Of a stretch of 64,000 nt of DNA, positions 1-13,841 are shown piece after piece. Position 1 is the stretch's first letter; each line of letters starts with the position of its first letter. This stretch comes from Dama dama (Eukaryota > Chordata > Mammalia > Artiodactyla > Cervidae). The stretch covers positions 1,116,001-1,180,000 of the forward strand of contig NW_026870906.1 in NCBI RefSeq assembly GCF_033118175.1, in the 5' to 3' direction. The notes under the pieces were generated by a model. That model ran no database searches. It was not told where the DNA came from and worked only from the letters and a program-made list of their open reading frames with translations. A program made the position numbers and the translations under genes.

Positions 1-800
1 TCATGCTCTTCATGTTTTTCATCACCGGTTCATGCTCCTCCTATTTTTCAGACCATTTCATGCTCCTCATATTTTTGACAAATTTTGAAGCTCTTCATAT
101 TTTTCACACCATTTCATGCTCTTCATGCATTTCAACACCATTTCATGCTCCTCATATTTTTCAGACCATTTCATGCTCTTCATATGTTTGACACCTTTGG
201 AAGCTCTTCATATTTTTCACACGTTTTCAGGCTCTTCATGTTTTTCAACACCGTTTCATGCTCCTCCTATTTTTCAGACCGTTTCATGCTCCTCATATTT
301 TAGTCACCTTTTGAAGCTCTTCATATTTTTGACACCATTTCATGCTCTTCATGTTTTTCAACAACGTTTCATGCTCCTACTATTTTTCAGGTCATTTCAT
401 GCTCCTCCTGTACTCAGACCGTTTCAAGCTCCTGATATTTTTGACTCGTTTTGCAGCTCCTTATATTTTTCACACATTTTTATGCTCTTCATGTTTTTCA
501 ACACGGTTTCATGGTTCTCTTATTTTTCACACCGTTTCATGCTCTTCATATTTTGACATCTTTCCAAGCTCTTCATATTTTTCACACCTTTTCAGGCTCT
601 TCATATTTTTCAACACCGTTTCATGCTCTTCATATCTTTCAATCTGTTTCCTGCTCCTCATATTTTTCAGACCAATTCATGCTCCTCATAATTTTGACAC
701 CTTTTGAAGCTCTTCAAATTTTTCACACCTTTTCATGCTCTTCATGTTTTTCAACACCGTTTCATGCGCCTCATATTTTTCAGACCTTTTCATGCTCCTC
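1..800 (+). repeat. Partial B super-unit at left edge
   Basis: The first 700 or so bases match interior parts of the B super-units at about 8910-9550 and 15420-16070. Shared diagnostic variants are TTTTTCATCACCGG at the start, a CATGCATTTCAACACC c-type monomer, TTTGTCACC or a variant of it near 300, and the shortened CTCAGACCG monomer near 411. The window therefore opens inside a B unit, and its full extent lies off the left edge. The last 70 or so bases (730-800) are ordinary 113 bp repeat and form a blurred transition to block C1. Confidence 0.8.
205..730 (+). repeat. Segment duplicated at 3103-3628 (offset 2898)
   Basis: This stretch is nearly base-for-base identical to 3103-3628. Both copies share rare variants: CAACAACG in the c monomer, CAGGTCATTTC, CTGTACTCAGACCG, GACTCGTTTTGCAGC, and CTTCAATCTGTTTCC. 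One visible difference is TAGTCACC near 301 against TTGTCACC near 3199. The two copies bracket block C1, as expected if C1 was inserted into, or recombined within, a B super-unit and the flanking B sequence was duplicated. The exact ends are uncertain because the flanks are also repeats. Confidence 0.85.
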
Positions 801-3030
801 ATATATTTGACACCTTTTGAAGCGCTTCATATTTTTAACACCTTTTCACGCGCTTCATTTTTTTCAACACCGTATCATGCTCCTCATATTTTTCAGACCT
901 TTTCATGCTCCTCGTACGTTTAACAACTTTTCATTCTCCTCATATATTTGACACCTTTTGATGCTCTTCATATTTTCCACACCTTTTCAGGCTCTTCATA
1001 GTTTTCAACGCCGTTTCATGCACCTCATATATTTCATACTGTTTCATGCTCCTCATATTTTTGACACCTTTTGAAGCTCTTAATATTTTTCACACCTTTT
1101 CATGCTCTTCATGTTTTTCTACACCATTCAAGGTTCCTCCTATTTTTCAGACCGTTTCATGCTCCTCATATTTTTGACAACTTTTGAAGCTCTTCGTACT
1201 TTTCACACCTTTTCAGACTCTTCATGTTTTTCAACACCATTTCATGCTCCTCCTATTTTTGAAACCGTTTCATGATCCTCATATTTTTGACACCTTTTGA
1301 AGCTCTTCATTTCTTTGACACCTTTTCATGCTCTTCCTCTTTTTCAACACTGTTTCTTGCTCTTCCTAATTTTCAGACCGTTTACTGCTCCTCATATTTT
1401 TGACACCTTTTGAAGCTCTTCATATTTCTCACACCTTTTCATGCTCCTCCTATTTTTCTCCCTTTTCATGCTCCTCCTACTTTTCAGACTGTTTCATGCT
1501 CCTCATATTTTTCAGACCGTTTCATGTTCCTCATATTTTTGACACCTTTTGAAGCTCTTCATGATTTTCAACATAGTTTCATGCTCCTCCTATTTTTCAG
1601 ACCATTTCATGCTCTTTCTATTTTGCAGACCGTTTCATGCTCCTCCTCTTTTCATACTGTTTCATGCTCCTCATATTTTGACACCTTTTGAAGCTCTTCA
1701 TGTTTATTAACACCGTTTCATCCTCCTCTTATTTTTCAGACCGTTTCATGCTCCTCAAATTTTTGATAACTATTGAAGCTCTTCATAATTTTCACACCTT
1801 TGCATGCTGTTGATATATTTCAACACCGTTTCATGCTCCTCCTATTTTTGACACTTTTTGAAGCTCTTCATATTTTTCACAGCTTTTCAGGCTCTTCATG
1901 TTTTTCAACACCGTTTCATGCTCCTCCTATTTTCAGACCGTTTCATGCTCCTCCTATTTTTCAGACCGTTTCATGCTCCTCATATTTTTCAGACCGTTTC
2001 ATGCTCCTCATATTTTTCAGACCGTTTCACGCTTCTAATGTTTTTGACACCTTTTGAAGCTCTTCATGTTTTTCACCACCATTTCATGCTCCTCATAGTT
2101 TTCAGACCGTTTCATGCTGTTCATGTTTTTGACACCTTTTTAAGCTCTTCATATTTTTCACAACTTTTCATGCTCTTCATGTTTTTCAACACCGTTTCAT
2201 GTCCCTCCTGTTTTTCAAACCGTTTCATGCTTCTTATATTTTTCAGCCCGTTTCATGCTCCTCATATTTTTGACACCTTTTGAAGCTCTTCATGTTTTTC
2301 AGACCGTTTCATGCTCCTCATATGTTTCAGACCGTTTCATGCTCCTCATATGTTTCAAACTGTTTCATGCTCCTCTTATTTTTGACACCTTTTGAAGCTC
2401 TTCATGTTTTTAAACACCGTTTCATGCTCCTCCTATTTTTCAGAACGCTTCATACTCCTCATATTTTTCAGACCGTTTCATGCTCCTCATATTTTTGACA
2501 ACTTTTGAAGCTCTTCACGTTTTTCAACACCGTTTTATGCTCTTCCTATTTTTCAGACCGTTTCATGCTCCTCCTAATTTCAGACCGTTTCATGCTCCTC
2601 ATATTTTTGACACATTTTGAAGCTCTTCATATTTTTCAAGCCTTTTCATGCTCTTCATGTATTTCAGCACCGTTTCTTCCTCCTCCAATTTTTCAGACCG
2701 TTTAATGCTCCTCCTATTTGTGACAGCTTTTGAAGCTCTTCATATTTTTCCAGCTTTTCACGCTCTTCATGTTTTGCCTCACCCTTTCATCCTCCTCCTA
2801 TTTTTCAGACCATTTTATGCTCCTGATATTTTTGACACCTTTTGAAGCTCTTCATATTTTTTACATCTGTTCGTGCTCTTCATGTTTTTCAACACCGTTT
2901 CTTGCTCCTCCTATTTTTCAGACCGTTTCATGCTCCTCATATTTTTGAAACCTTTTGAAGCTCTTCATATTTTTTACATTTGTTCATGCTCTTCACGTTT
3001 TTCAACACCGTTTCATGCTCCTCCTATTTT
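800..3030 (+). repeat. Block C, copy 1
   Basis: About 2.2 kb of 113 bp repeats share rare variants with 29938-32142 (copy 2); the first 700 or so bases also match about 37540-38245 (copy 3). Diagnostics are GAAGCGCTTC with TTTTTAACACC near 820, CTCGTACGTTTAAC near 911, a TTTTTCTACACCATTC monomer near 1113, a CATTTCTTTGACACC monomer near 1308, and a TTTTGCCTCACCC monomer near 2772. Relative to copy 2 it carries one extra d-type monomer around 1920-2030: the offset falls from about 29138 before it to 29112 after it. This is a long-range duplicate about 29 kb from its partner. Confidence 0.85.
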
Positions 3031-3102
3031 TCAGTCCGTTTCATGCTCCCCCTATTTTTCAGACCGTTTCATGCTATTCATATTTTTGACATCTTTTGAA
3101 GC

Positions 3103-3930
3103 TCTTCATATTTTTCACACGTTTTCAGGCTCTTCATGTTTTTCAACACCGTTTCATGCTCCTCCTATTTTTCAGACCGTTTCATGCTCCTCATATTTTT
3201 GTCACCTTTTGAAGCTCTTCATATTTTTGACACCATTTCATGCTCTTCATGTTTTTCAACAACGTTTCATGCTCCTACTATTTTTCAGGTCATTTCATGC
3301 TCCTCCTGTACTCAGACCGTTTCAAGCTCCTGATATTTTTGACTCGTTTTGCAGCTCCTTATATTTTTCACACATTTTTATGCTCTTCATGTTTTTCAAC
3401 ACGGTTTCATGGTTCTCTTATTTTTCACACCGTTTCATGCTCTTCATATTTTGACATCTTTCCAAGCTCTTCATATTTTTCACACCTTTTCAGGCTCTTC
3501 ATATTTTTCAACACCGTTTCATGCTCTTCATATCTTTCAATCTGTTTCCTGCTCCTCATATTTTTCAGACCAATTCATGCTCCTCATAATTTTGACACCT
3601 TTTGAAGCTCTTCAAATTTTTCACACATTTTGATGCTCTTCATGTTTTTCAACACCGTTTCATGCTCCTCATATTTTTCAGAATTTTTCATGCTCCTCAT
3701 ATTTTTCAGACCGTTTCATGCTCCTCATATTTTTGACACCTTTTGAAGCTCTTCATATTTTTCACACCTTTTCATGCTCTTCATGTTTTTCAACACCGTT
3801 TCATGATCATCATATTTTTCAGAATGTTTCATGCGCCTCATATTTTTGATATCTTTTAAAGCTCTTCATATTTTTCACACTTTTTCATGCTCTTCATGTA
3901 TTTCAACAGCGTTTCATGCTCCTCCTTTTT
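3103..3930 (+). repeat. B-type segment leading into the tandem B super-units
   Basis: The first 525 bases duplicate 205-730. The rest is typical B sequence, with TTTTTCAGAATTTTTCATGC near 3680 and a GATATCTTTTAAAGC a-type monomer near 3848. It joins without a break to the first landmark monomer (TTTTTTGCAGACAGC) at 3931. I place the first full B unit at that landmark; the choice of phase is arbitrary, as always in a tandem array. Confidence 0.7.
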
Positions 3931-6900
3931 TGCAGACAGCTTCATGCTCCTCATATTTTTCAGACCGTTTCATGGTCCTCATATTTTTGACACCTTTTGT
4001 AGCTCTGCATCTTTTTCACACCTGGCTCTTCCTATTTTTCAACACCGTTTCATATTCCTCCTATTTTCAGACCGTTTCATGCTCCTCATATTTTTGACAC
4101 CTTTCGAAGCTCTTCATGTTTTTCACACCTGGCTCTTCATATTTTTCAACACCGTTTCATGCTCCTCCTATTTTTCAGACCATTTCGTGCTTCTCATATT
4201 TTTGACACATTTTGAAGCTCCACGTATATTTCACACATTTTCATGCTCTTCATGTTTTTCAACACCGTTTCATGCTCCTATTATATTTCAGACCGTTTCA
4301 TGCTCCACATATTTTTGATACCTTTTTAAGCTCTTCATGATATTCAACACTGTATCATGCTCCTCCTATTTTTCAGACCGTTTAATGCTCCTCATATTTT
4401 TGACTCCTTTTGAAGCTCTTCATATTTTTCACACATTTTCATGCTCTTCTTTTTTTCAACACCGTTTCATGCTCCTCCTATTTTTCAGACCGTTTATTGT
4501 TCGTCATATTTTTGACACCTTTTGAAGCTCTTTATATTTTTCACACCTTTTCACGCTCTTCATGTTTTTCAACACCGTTTCGTGCTCCTCATATTTTTCA
4601 GACCGTTTCATGCTCCTCATATTTTTGACACATTTTGAAGCTCTTCATGTTTTTCAACACCGTTTCATGCCCTTTCTATTTTTCAGAAAGTTTCATGCTT
4701 CTCCTATTTTTCAGAGCGTTTCAAGCTCCTCATATTTTTGACAACTTTTGAAGCTCTTCATATTTTTCACACCTTTTCAGGCTCTTCATATTTTTCAACA
4801 CCGTTTCATGCTACTCCTATTTTTGAGACCGTTTCGTGCTCCTCATATTTTAACAATTTTTGAAGCTCTTCATATTTTTGACACCTTTTCATGCTCTTCA
4901 TTTTTTTCAACACCGTTTCATGCTCCTACTACTTTTCAGATCGTTTCATGCTCCTCCTGTTTTCAGACCATTTCATGCTCCTCATATTTTTGACAGCTTT
5001 TGAAGCTCTACATATTTTTACCAGCTTTTCAGGCTCTTGATGTTTTTCAACACAGTTTCATTCTCCTCATATTTTTCAGACCGTTTCATGCTCCTCATAT
5101 TTTTGACATCTTTTGAAGCTCTTCATATTTTTCACACCTTTTCATGTTCTTCATGTTTTTCATGACAGTTTCATGCTCCTCATATTTTTCAGAATTTTTC
5201 ATGCTCCTCATATTTTTGACATCTTTTAAAGCTCTTCATATTATTCACACTATTTCATGCTCTTCATGTTTTTCAACACCGTTTCATGCTCCTCCTATTT
5301 TTCAGTCCGCTTCATGCTCCTCATATTTTTCAGACCGTTTCATGCTACTCATATTTTTGACACCTTTTGAAACTCTTCATATTTTTCACACCTTTTCATG
5401 CTCTTCATGTTTTTCAACCCCGTTTCTTGCTCCTCCTATTTGTAGCATCTTTTGAAGTTCTTCACATTTTTGACACTTTTTCATGCGGCTTCTTGTGTTT
5501 CAACACTGTTTCATGCTCCTACTATTTTTCAGACCGTTTCATGCTCCTCCTGTTTTCAGACCGTTTCATGCTCCTCATATTTTTGACACATTTTGAAGCT
5601 CTTCATATTTTTCACACCATTTCATGCTCTTCATGTATTTCAAAAACGTTTCATGCTCCTGATATTTTTCAGACCATTTCATGCTCTTCATATTTTTGAC
5701 ACCTTTGAAAGCTCTTCATATTTTTCACACGTTTTCAGGCTCTTCATGTTTTTCAATACCGTTTCATGCTCCTCCTATTTTTCAGACCGTTTCATGCTCC
5801 TCATATTTTTGACATCTTTAGATGCTCTTCATGTTTTTCAACAGCATTTCATGCTCCTCCTATTTTTCAGACCATTTCATGCTCCTCATATTTTTGTCAC
5901 CTTTTGAAGCTCTTCATATTTTTGACACCATTTCATGCTCTTCATGTTTTTCAACACCGTTTCATGCTCCTACTATTTTTCAGATCAGTTCATGCTCCTC
6001 CTGTGCTCAGACCGTTTCAAGCTCCTCATATATTTGACACGTTTTGCAGCTCCTTATATTTTTCACACATTTTAATGCTCTTCATGTTTTTCAACACGGT
6101 TTCATGCTTCTCTTATTTTTCACACCGTTTCATGCTCCTCATATTTTTGACATCTTTTCAAGCTCTTCATGTTTTTAACAGCTTTTCAGGCTCTTCGTGT
6201 TTTTCAACATCGTTTCATGCTCCTCCTGTTTTTCAGACCGTTTCATGCTCTTCATATTTTTGAAACCTTTTGAAGCTCTTCATATTTTTCACACCTTTTC
6301 AGGCTCTTCATGTTTTTCAACACCATGGCATGCTCCTCCTGTTTTTCAGACCGTTTCATGCTCCTCATATTTTTGACACCTTTTGAAGCTCTTCATATTT
6401 TTCACACTTTTTCATGCTCTCCATGTTTTTCAACACCGTTTCATGCTCCTCCTATTTTTCAGACCGTTTCATGCTCCTCATATTTTTGACACGGTTTGAA
6501 GCTCTTCATGTTTTTCAACACCGTTTCATGCTCTTCCCATTTTTCATACCGTTTCATCCTCTCCTATTTTCAGACCATTTCATGCTCCTCATATTTTTAC
6601 ACATTTTGAAGTTCCTCATATTTTTCACACATTTTGATGCTCTTCATGTTTTTCAACACCGTTTCATGCTCCTCATATTTTTCAGAATGTTTCATGCTCC
6701 TCATATTTTTCATACCTTTTCATGCTCCTCATATTTTTGAGACCTTTTGAAGCTCTTCATATTTTTCACACCTTTTCATGCTCTTCATGTTTTTCAACAC
6801 CGTTTCATGCTCCTCATTTTTTTCAAACCGTTTCATGCTCCTCCTTTTTTTCAGACCGTTTCTTGCTCTTCATATTTTTGACACATTTTGAAGCTCTTCA

Positions 6901-7552
6901 TATTTTTCACACCATTTCATGCTCTTCATGCATTTCAACACCGTTTAATGCTCCTATATTTTTTCAGACCGTTTCATGCTTCTCATATTTTTGACACCTT
7001 TTGAAGCTCTTCATATTTTTCACACATTTTCATGCTCTCCATGTTTTTCAACAGCGTTTCATGCTCCTCCTATTTTTCAGACCGTTTCATGCTCCTCATA
7101 TTTTTGACACGGTTTGAAGCTCTTCATGTTTTTCAACACCGTTTCACGCTCTTCCCGTTTTTCATACCGTTTCATCCTCTCCTATTTTCAGACCATTTCA
7201 TGCTCCTCATATTTTTACACATTTTGAAGTTCCTCATATTTTTCACACATTTTGATGCTCTTCATGTTTTTCAACACCGTTTCATGCTCCTCATATTTTT
7301 CAGAGTTTTTCATGCTCCTCATATTTTTCAGACCGTTTCATGCTCCTCATATTTTTGACATCTTTTGAAGCTCTTCATATTTTTCACACCTTTTCATGCT
7401 CTTCATGTTTTTCAACACCGTTTCATGATCCTCATATATTTCAGAATGTTTCTTGTGCCTCATATTTTTGACATATTTTAAAGCTCTTCATATTTTTCAC
7501 ACCTTTTCATGCTCTTCATGTATTTGAACAGCGTTTCTTGCTCCTCCTTTTT
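3931..7552 (+). repeat. B super-unit 1 (about 3622 bp)
   Basis: The unit is defined from one TGCAGACAGC landmark to the next (3931 and 7553). It contains a pair of shortened b-type monomers, CACACCTGGCTC, at 4017 and 4124. Each lacks five bases against the usual CACACCTTTTCAGGCTC, and the two are 107 bp apart rather than 113. It also contains an internal duplication with an offset of about 618 bp: the CATGCTCTCCATG monomer and its downstream repeats occur at about 6414 and again at about 7032. At 3622 bp it is close to 32 composite repeats. Units 2 to 4 share the same order of rare variants. Confidence 0.82.
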
Positions 7553-10500
7553 TGCAGACAGCTTCATGCTCCTCATATTTTTCAGACCGTTTCATGCTCC
7601 TCATATTTTTGACACCTTTTGTAGCTCTTCATCTTTTTCACACCTGGCTCTTCATATTTTTCAACACCGTTTCATATTCCTCCTATTTTCAGACCGTTTC
7701 ATGCTCCTCATATTTTTGACACCTTTCGAAGCTCTTCATGTTTTTCACACCTGGCTCTTCATATTTTTCAACACCGTTTCATGCTCCTCCTATTTTTCAG
7801 ACCATTTCGTGCTTCTCATATTTTTGACACATTTTGAAGCTCCACGTATATTTCACACATTTTCATGCTCTTCATGTTTTTCAACACCGTTTCATGCTCC
7901 TATTATATTTCAGACCGTTTCATGCTCCACATATTTTTGATACCTTTTTAAGCTCTTCATGATTTTCAACACTGTATCATGCTCCTCCTATTTTTCAGAC
8001 CGTTTAATGCTCCTCATATTTTTGACACATTTTGAAGCTCTTCATGTTTTTCAACACCGTTTCATGCTTTTTCTATTTTTCAGAACGTTTCATGCTTCTC
8101 CTATTTTTCAGACCGTTTCAAGCTCCTCATATTTTTGACATCTTTTGAAGCTCTTCATATTTTTGACACCATTTCATGCTCTTCATGTGTTTCAACACCG
8201 TTTCATGCTCCTACTACTTTTCAGATCGTTTCATGCTCCTCCTGTTTTCAGACCGTTTCAAGCTCCTCCTATTTTTGACAGCTTTTGAAGCTCTTCTTAT
8301 TGTTACCAGCTTTTCAGGCTCTTGATGTTTTTCAACACAGTTTCATGCTCCTCATATTTTTCAGACCGTTTCATGCTCCTCATATTTTTGACACCTTTTG
8401 AAGCTCTTCATATTTTTCACACCTTTTCATGTTCTTCATGTTTTTCATCACAGTTTCATGCTCCTCATATTTTTCAAAATGTTTCATGCTCCTCATATTT
8501 TTGACATCTTTTAAAGCTCTTCATATTTTTCACACTATTTCATCCTCTTCATGTTTTTCAACACCGTTTCATGCTTCTTTTAGTTTTCAGTCCGCTTCAT
8601 GCTCCTCATATTTTTCAGACCGTTTCATGATACTCATATTTTTGACACCTTTTGAAGCTCTTCATATTTTTCACACCTTTTCATGCTCTTCCTGTTTTTC
8701 AACCCCGTTTCATGCTCCTCCTATTTTTAGCATCTTTTGAAGTTCTTCACATTTTTGACACTTTTTCATGCGGCTTCTTGTGTTTCAACACTGTTTCATG
8801 CTCCTACTATTTTTCAGACCGTTTCATGTTCCTCCTGTTTTCAGACCGTTTCATGCTCCTCATATTTTTGACACATTTTGAAGTTCCTCATATTTTTCAC
8901 ACCTTTTCATGCTCTTCATGTTTTTCATCACCGGTTCATGTTCCTCCTATTTTTCAGACCGTTTCATGCTCCTCATATTTTTGACACATTTTGAAGCTCT
9001 TCATATTTTTCACACCATTTCATGCTCTTCATGCATTTCAACACGGTTTCATGCTCCTGATATTTTTGAGACCATTTCATGCTCTTCATATTTTTGACAC
9101 CTTTGGAAGCTCTTCATATTTTTACACGTTTTCAGGCTCTTCATGTTTTTCAACACCGTTTCATGCTCCTCCTATTTTTCAGACCGTTTCATGCTCCTCA
9201 TATTTTTGACATCTTTAGATGCTCTTCATGTTTTTCAACAGCGTTTCATGCTCCTCCTATTTTTCAGACCATTTCATGCTCCTCATATTTTTGTCACCTT
9301 TTGAAGCTCTTCATATTTTTGACACCATTTCATGCTCTTCATGTTTTTCAACACCGTTTCATGCTCCTACTATTTTTCAGATCAGTTCATGCTCCTCCTG
9401 TGCTCAGACCGTTTCAAGCTCCTCATATATTTGACATGTTTTGCACCTCCTTATATTTTTCACACATTTCCATGCTCTTCATGTTTTTCAACACGGTTTC
9501 ATGCTTCTCTTATTTTTCACACCGTTTCATGCTCTTCATATTTTTGACATCTTTTCAAGCTCTTCATGTTTTTCACACCTTTTCTGGCTCTTCGGGTTTT
9601 TCAACACCGTTTCATGCTCCTCCTGTTTTTCAGAGCGTTTCATGCACTTCATATTTTTGACACCTTTTGAAGCTCTTCATATTTTTCACACTTTTTCATG
9701 CTCTCCATGTTTTTCAACACCGTTTCATGCTCCTCCTATTTTTCAGACCGTTTCATGCTCCTCATATTTTTGACACGGTTTGAAGCTCTTCATGTTTTTC
9801 AACACCGTTTCATGCTCTTCCCATTTTTCATACCGTTTCATCTTCTCCTATTTTCAGACCATTTCATGCTCCTCATATTTTTACACATTTTGAAGTTCCT
9901 CATATTTTTCACACATTTTGATGCTCTTCATGTTTTTCAACACCGTTTCATGCTCCTCATATTTTTCAGAATGTTTCATGCTCCTCATATTTTTCGTACC
10001 TTTTCATGCTCCTCATATTTTTGAGACCTTTTGAAGCTCTTCATATTTTTCACACATTTTCATGCTCTTCATGTTTTTCAACACCGTTTCATGCTCCTCA
10101 TTTTTTTCAAACCGTTTCATGCTCCTCCTTTTTTTCAGACCGTTTCTTGCTCTTCATATTTTTGACACATTTTGAAGCTCTTCATATTTTTCACACCATT
10201 TCATGCTCTTCATGCATTTCAACACCGTTTCATGCTCCTATATTTTTTCAGACCGTTTCATGCTTCTCATATTTTTGACACCTTTTGAAGCTCTTCATAT
10301 TTTTCACACTTTTTCATGCTCTCCATGTTTTTCAACAGCGTTTCATGCTCCTCCTATTTTTCAGACCGTTTCATGCTCCTCATATTTTTGACACGGTTTG
10401 AAGCTCTTCATGTTTTTCAATACCGTTTCATGCTCTTCCCATTTTTCATACCGTTTCATCCTCTCCTATTTTCAGACCATTTCATGCTCCTCATATTTTT

Positions 10501-10836
10501 ACACATTTTGAAGTTCCTCATATTTTTCACACATTTTGATGCTCTTCATGTTTTTCAACACCGTTTCATGCTCCTCATATTTTTCAGAATTTTTCATGCT
10601 CCTCATATTTTTCAGACCGTTTCATGCTCCTCATATTTTTGACACCTTTTGAAGCTCTTCATATTTTTCACACCTTTTCATGCTCTTCATGTTTTTCAAC
10701 ACCGTTTCATGATCCTCATATATTTCAGAATGTTTCATGTGCCTCATATTTTTGACATCTTTTAAAGCTCTTCATATTTTTCACACCTTTTCATGCTCTT
10801 CATGTATTTGAACAGCGTTTCATGCTCCTCCTTTTT
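7553..10836 (+). repeat. B super-unit 2 (3284 bp)
   Basis: The unit runs between the TGCAGACAGC landmarks at 7553 and 10837, and 3284 bp is almost exactly 29 composite repeats. It keeps the CACACCTGGCTC pair (7639 and 7746) and both copies of the 618 bp internal duplication (starting near 9698 and 10316, each 3284 bp after its counterpart in unit 1). Compared with unit 1 it lacks about three composite repeats, mostly between about 7980 and 8160, where a shorter run precedes the CATCTTTTGAAGC monomer. Confidence 0.8.
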
Positions 10837-13800
10837 TGCAGACAGCTTCATGCTCCTCATATTTTTCAGACCGTTTCATGCTCCTCATATTTTTGACACC
10901 TTTTGTAGCTCTTCATGTTTTTCACACCTGGCTCTTCATATTTTTCAACACCGTTTCATGCTCCTCCTATTTTTCAGACCATTTCGTGCTTCTCATATTT
11001 TTGACACATTTTGAAGCTCCACGTATATTTCACACATTTTCATGCTCTTCATGTTTTTCAACACCGTTTCATGCTCCTATTATATTTCAGACCTTTTCAT
11101 GCTCCACATATTTTTGATACCTTTTTAAGCTCTTCATGATTTTCAACACTGTATCATGCTCCTCCTATTTTTCAGACCGTATAATGCTCCTCATATTTTT
11201 GACTCCTTTTGAAGCTCTTCATATTTTTCACACATTTTCATGCTCTTCTTTTTTTCAACACCGTTTCATGCTCCTCCTATTTTTCAGACCGTTTATTGCT
11301 CGTCATATTTTTGACACCTTTTGAAGCTCTTTATATTTTTCACACCTTTTCACGCTCTTCATGTTTTTAAACACCGTTTCATGCTCCTCATATTTTTCAG
11401 ACCGTTTCATGCTCCTCATATTTTTGACACATTTTGAAGCTCTTCATGTTTTTCAAAATCGTTTCATGCTCTTCCTATTTTTCAGAACGTTTCATGCTTC
11501 TCCTATTTTTCAGACCGTTTCAAGCTCCTCATATTTTTGACAACTTTTGAAGCTCTTCATATTTTTCACACCTTTTCAGGCTCTTCATATTTTTCAACAC
11601 CGTTTCATGCTCCTCCTATTTTTGAGACCGTTTCGTGCTCCTCATATTTTTGACATCTTTTGAAGCTCTTCATATTTTTGACACCTTTTCATGCTCTTCA
11701 TGTGTTTCAACACCGTTTCATGCTCCTACTACTTTTCAGATCGTTTCATGCTCCTCCTGTTTTCAGACCATTTCATGCTCCTCATATTTTTGACAGCTTT
11801 TGAAGCTCTTCATATTTTTACCAGCTTTTCAGGCTCTTGATGTTTTTCAACACAGTTTCATTCTCCTCATATTTTTCAGACCGTTTCATGCTCCTCATAT
11901 TTTTGACACCTTTTGAAGCTCTTCATATTTTTCACACCTTTTCATGTTCTTCATGTTTTTGATCACAGTTTCATGCTCCTCATATTTTTCAGAATGTTTC
12001 ATGCTCCTCATATTTTTGACATCTTTTAAAGCTCTTCATATTTTTCACACTATTTCATGCTCTTCATGTTTTTCAACACCGTTTCATGCTCCTCCTATTT
12101 TTCAGTCCGCTTCATGCTCCTCCTATTTTTCAGACCGTTTCATGCTACTCATATTTTTGACACTTTTGAAACTCTTCATATTTTTCACACCTTTTCATGC
12201 TCTTCATGTTTTTCAACCACGTTTCTTGCTCCTCCTATTTTTAGCATCTTTTCAAGTTCTTCACATTTTTGACACTTTTTCATGCTCTTCTTGTGTTTCA
12301 ACACTGTTTCATCCTCCTACTATTTTTCAGACCGTTTCATGCTCCTCCTGTTTTCAGACCGTTTCGTGCTCCTCATATTTTTGACACATTTTGAAGTTAC
12401 TCATATTTTTCACACCTTTTCATGCTCTTCATATTTTTCATCACCGGTTCATGCTCCTCCTATTTTTCAGACCGTTTCATGCTCCTCATATTTTTGACAC
12501 ATTTTGAAGCTCTTCATATTTTTCACACCATTTCATGCTCTTCATGTATTTCAAAAACGTTTCATGCTCCTGATATTTTTCAGACCATTTCATGCTCTTC
12601 ATATTTTTGACACCTTTGAAAGCTCTTCATATTTTTCACACGTTTTCAGGCTCTTCATGTTTTTCAACACCGTTTCATGCTCCTCCTATTTTTCAGACCG
12701 TTTCATGCTCCTCATATTTTTTACATCTTTAGATGCTCTTCATGTTTTTCAACAACATTTCATGCTCCTCCTATTTTTCAGACCATTTCATGCTCCTCAT
12801 ATTTTTGTCACCTTTTGAAGCTCTTCATATTTTTGACACCATTTCATGCTCTTCATGTTTTTCAACACCGTTTCATGCTCCTACTATTTTTCAGATCAGT
12901 TCATGCTCCTCCTGTGCTCAGACCGTTTCAAGCTCCTCATATATTTGACACGTTTTGCAGCTCTTATATTTTTCACACATTTTAATGCTCTTCATGTTTT
13001 TCAACACGGTTTCATGCTTCTCTTATTTTTCACACCGTTTCATGCTCCTCATATTTTTGACATCTTTTCAAGCTCTTCATGTTTTTAACACCTTTTCAGG
13101 CTCTTCGTGTTTTTCAACACCGTTTCATGCTCCTCCTGGTTTTGAGACCGTTTCATGCTCTTCATATTTTTGAAACCTTTTGAAGCTCTTCATATTTTTC
13201 ACACCTTTTCAGGCTCTTCATGTTTTTCAACACCGTGGCATGCTCCTCCTGTTTTTCAGACCGTTTCATGCTCCTCATATTTTTGACACCTTTTGAATCT
13301 CTTCATATTTTTCACACTTTTTCATGCTCTCCATGTTTTTCAACACCGTTTCATGCTCCTCCTATTTTTCAGACCGTTTCATGCTCCTCATATTTTTGAC
13401 ACGGTTTGAAGCTCTTCATGTTTTTCAACACCGTTTCATGCTCTTCCCATTTTTCATACCGTTTCGTCCTCTCCTATTTTCAGATCATTTCATGCTCGTC
13501 ATATTTTTACACATTTTGAAGTTCCTCATATTTTTCACACATTTTGATGCTCTTCATGTTTTTCAACACCGTTTCATGCTCCTCATATTTTTCACAATTT
13601 TTCATGCTCCTCATATTTTTCAGACCGTTTCATGCTCCTCATATTTTTGACACCTTTTGAAGTTCTTCATATTTTCACACCTTTTCAAGCTCTTCATGTT
13701 TTTCAACACCGTTTCATGATCCTCATATTTTTCAGAATGTTTCATGCGCCTCATATTTTTGACATCTTTTAAAGCTCTTCATATTTTTCACTTTTTCATG

Positions 13801-13841
13801 CTCTTCATGTGTTTCAACAGCGTTTCATGCTCCTCCTTTTT
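10837..13841 (+). repeat. B super-unit 3 (3005 bp)
   Basis: The unit lies between landmarks at 10837 and 13842. Only one CACACCTGGCTC monomer (10923) is present where neighbouring units have two, so one shortened composite repeat has been lost. Only one copy of the CATGCTCTCCATG segment is present (near 13324), so the 618 bp duplication is single here. It retains the ACCGTATAATGC variant near 11178, otherwise seen only near 38328, which links this unit to the displaced B segment at 38251-40808. Confidence 0.8.
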
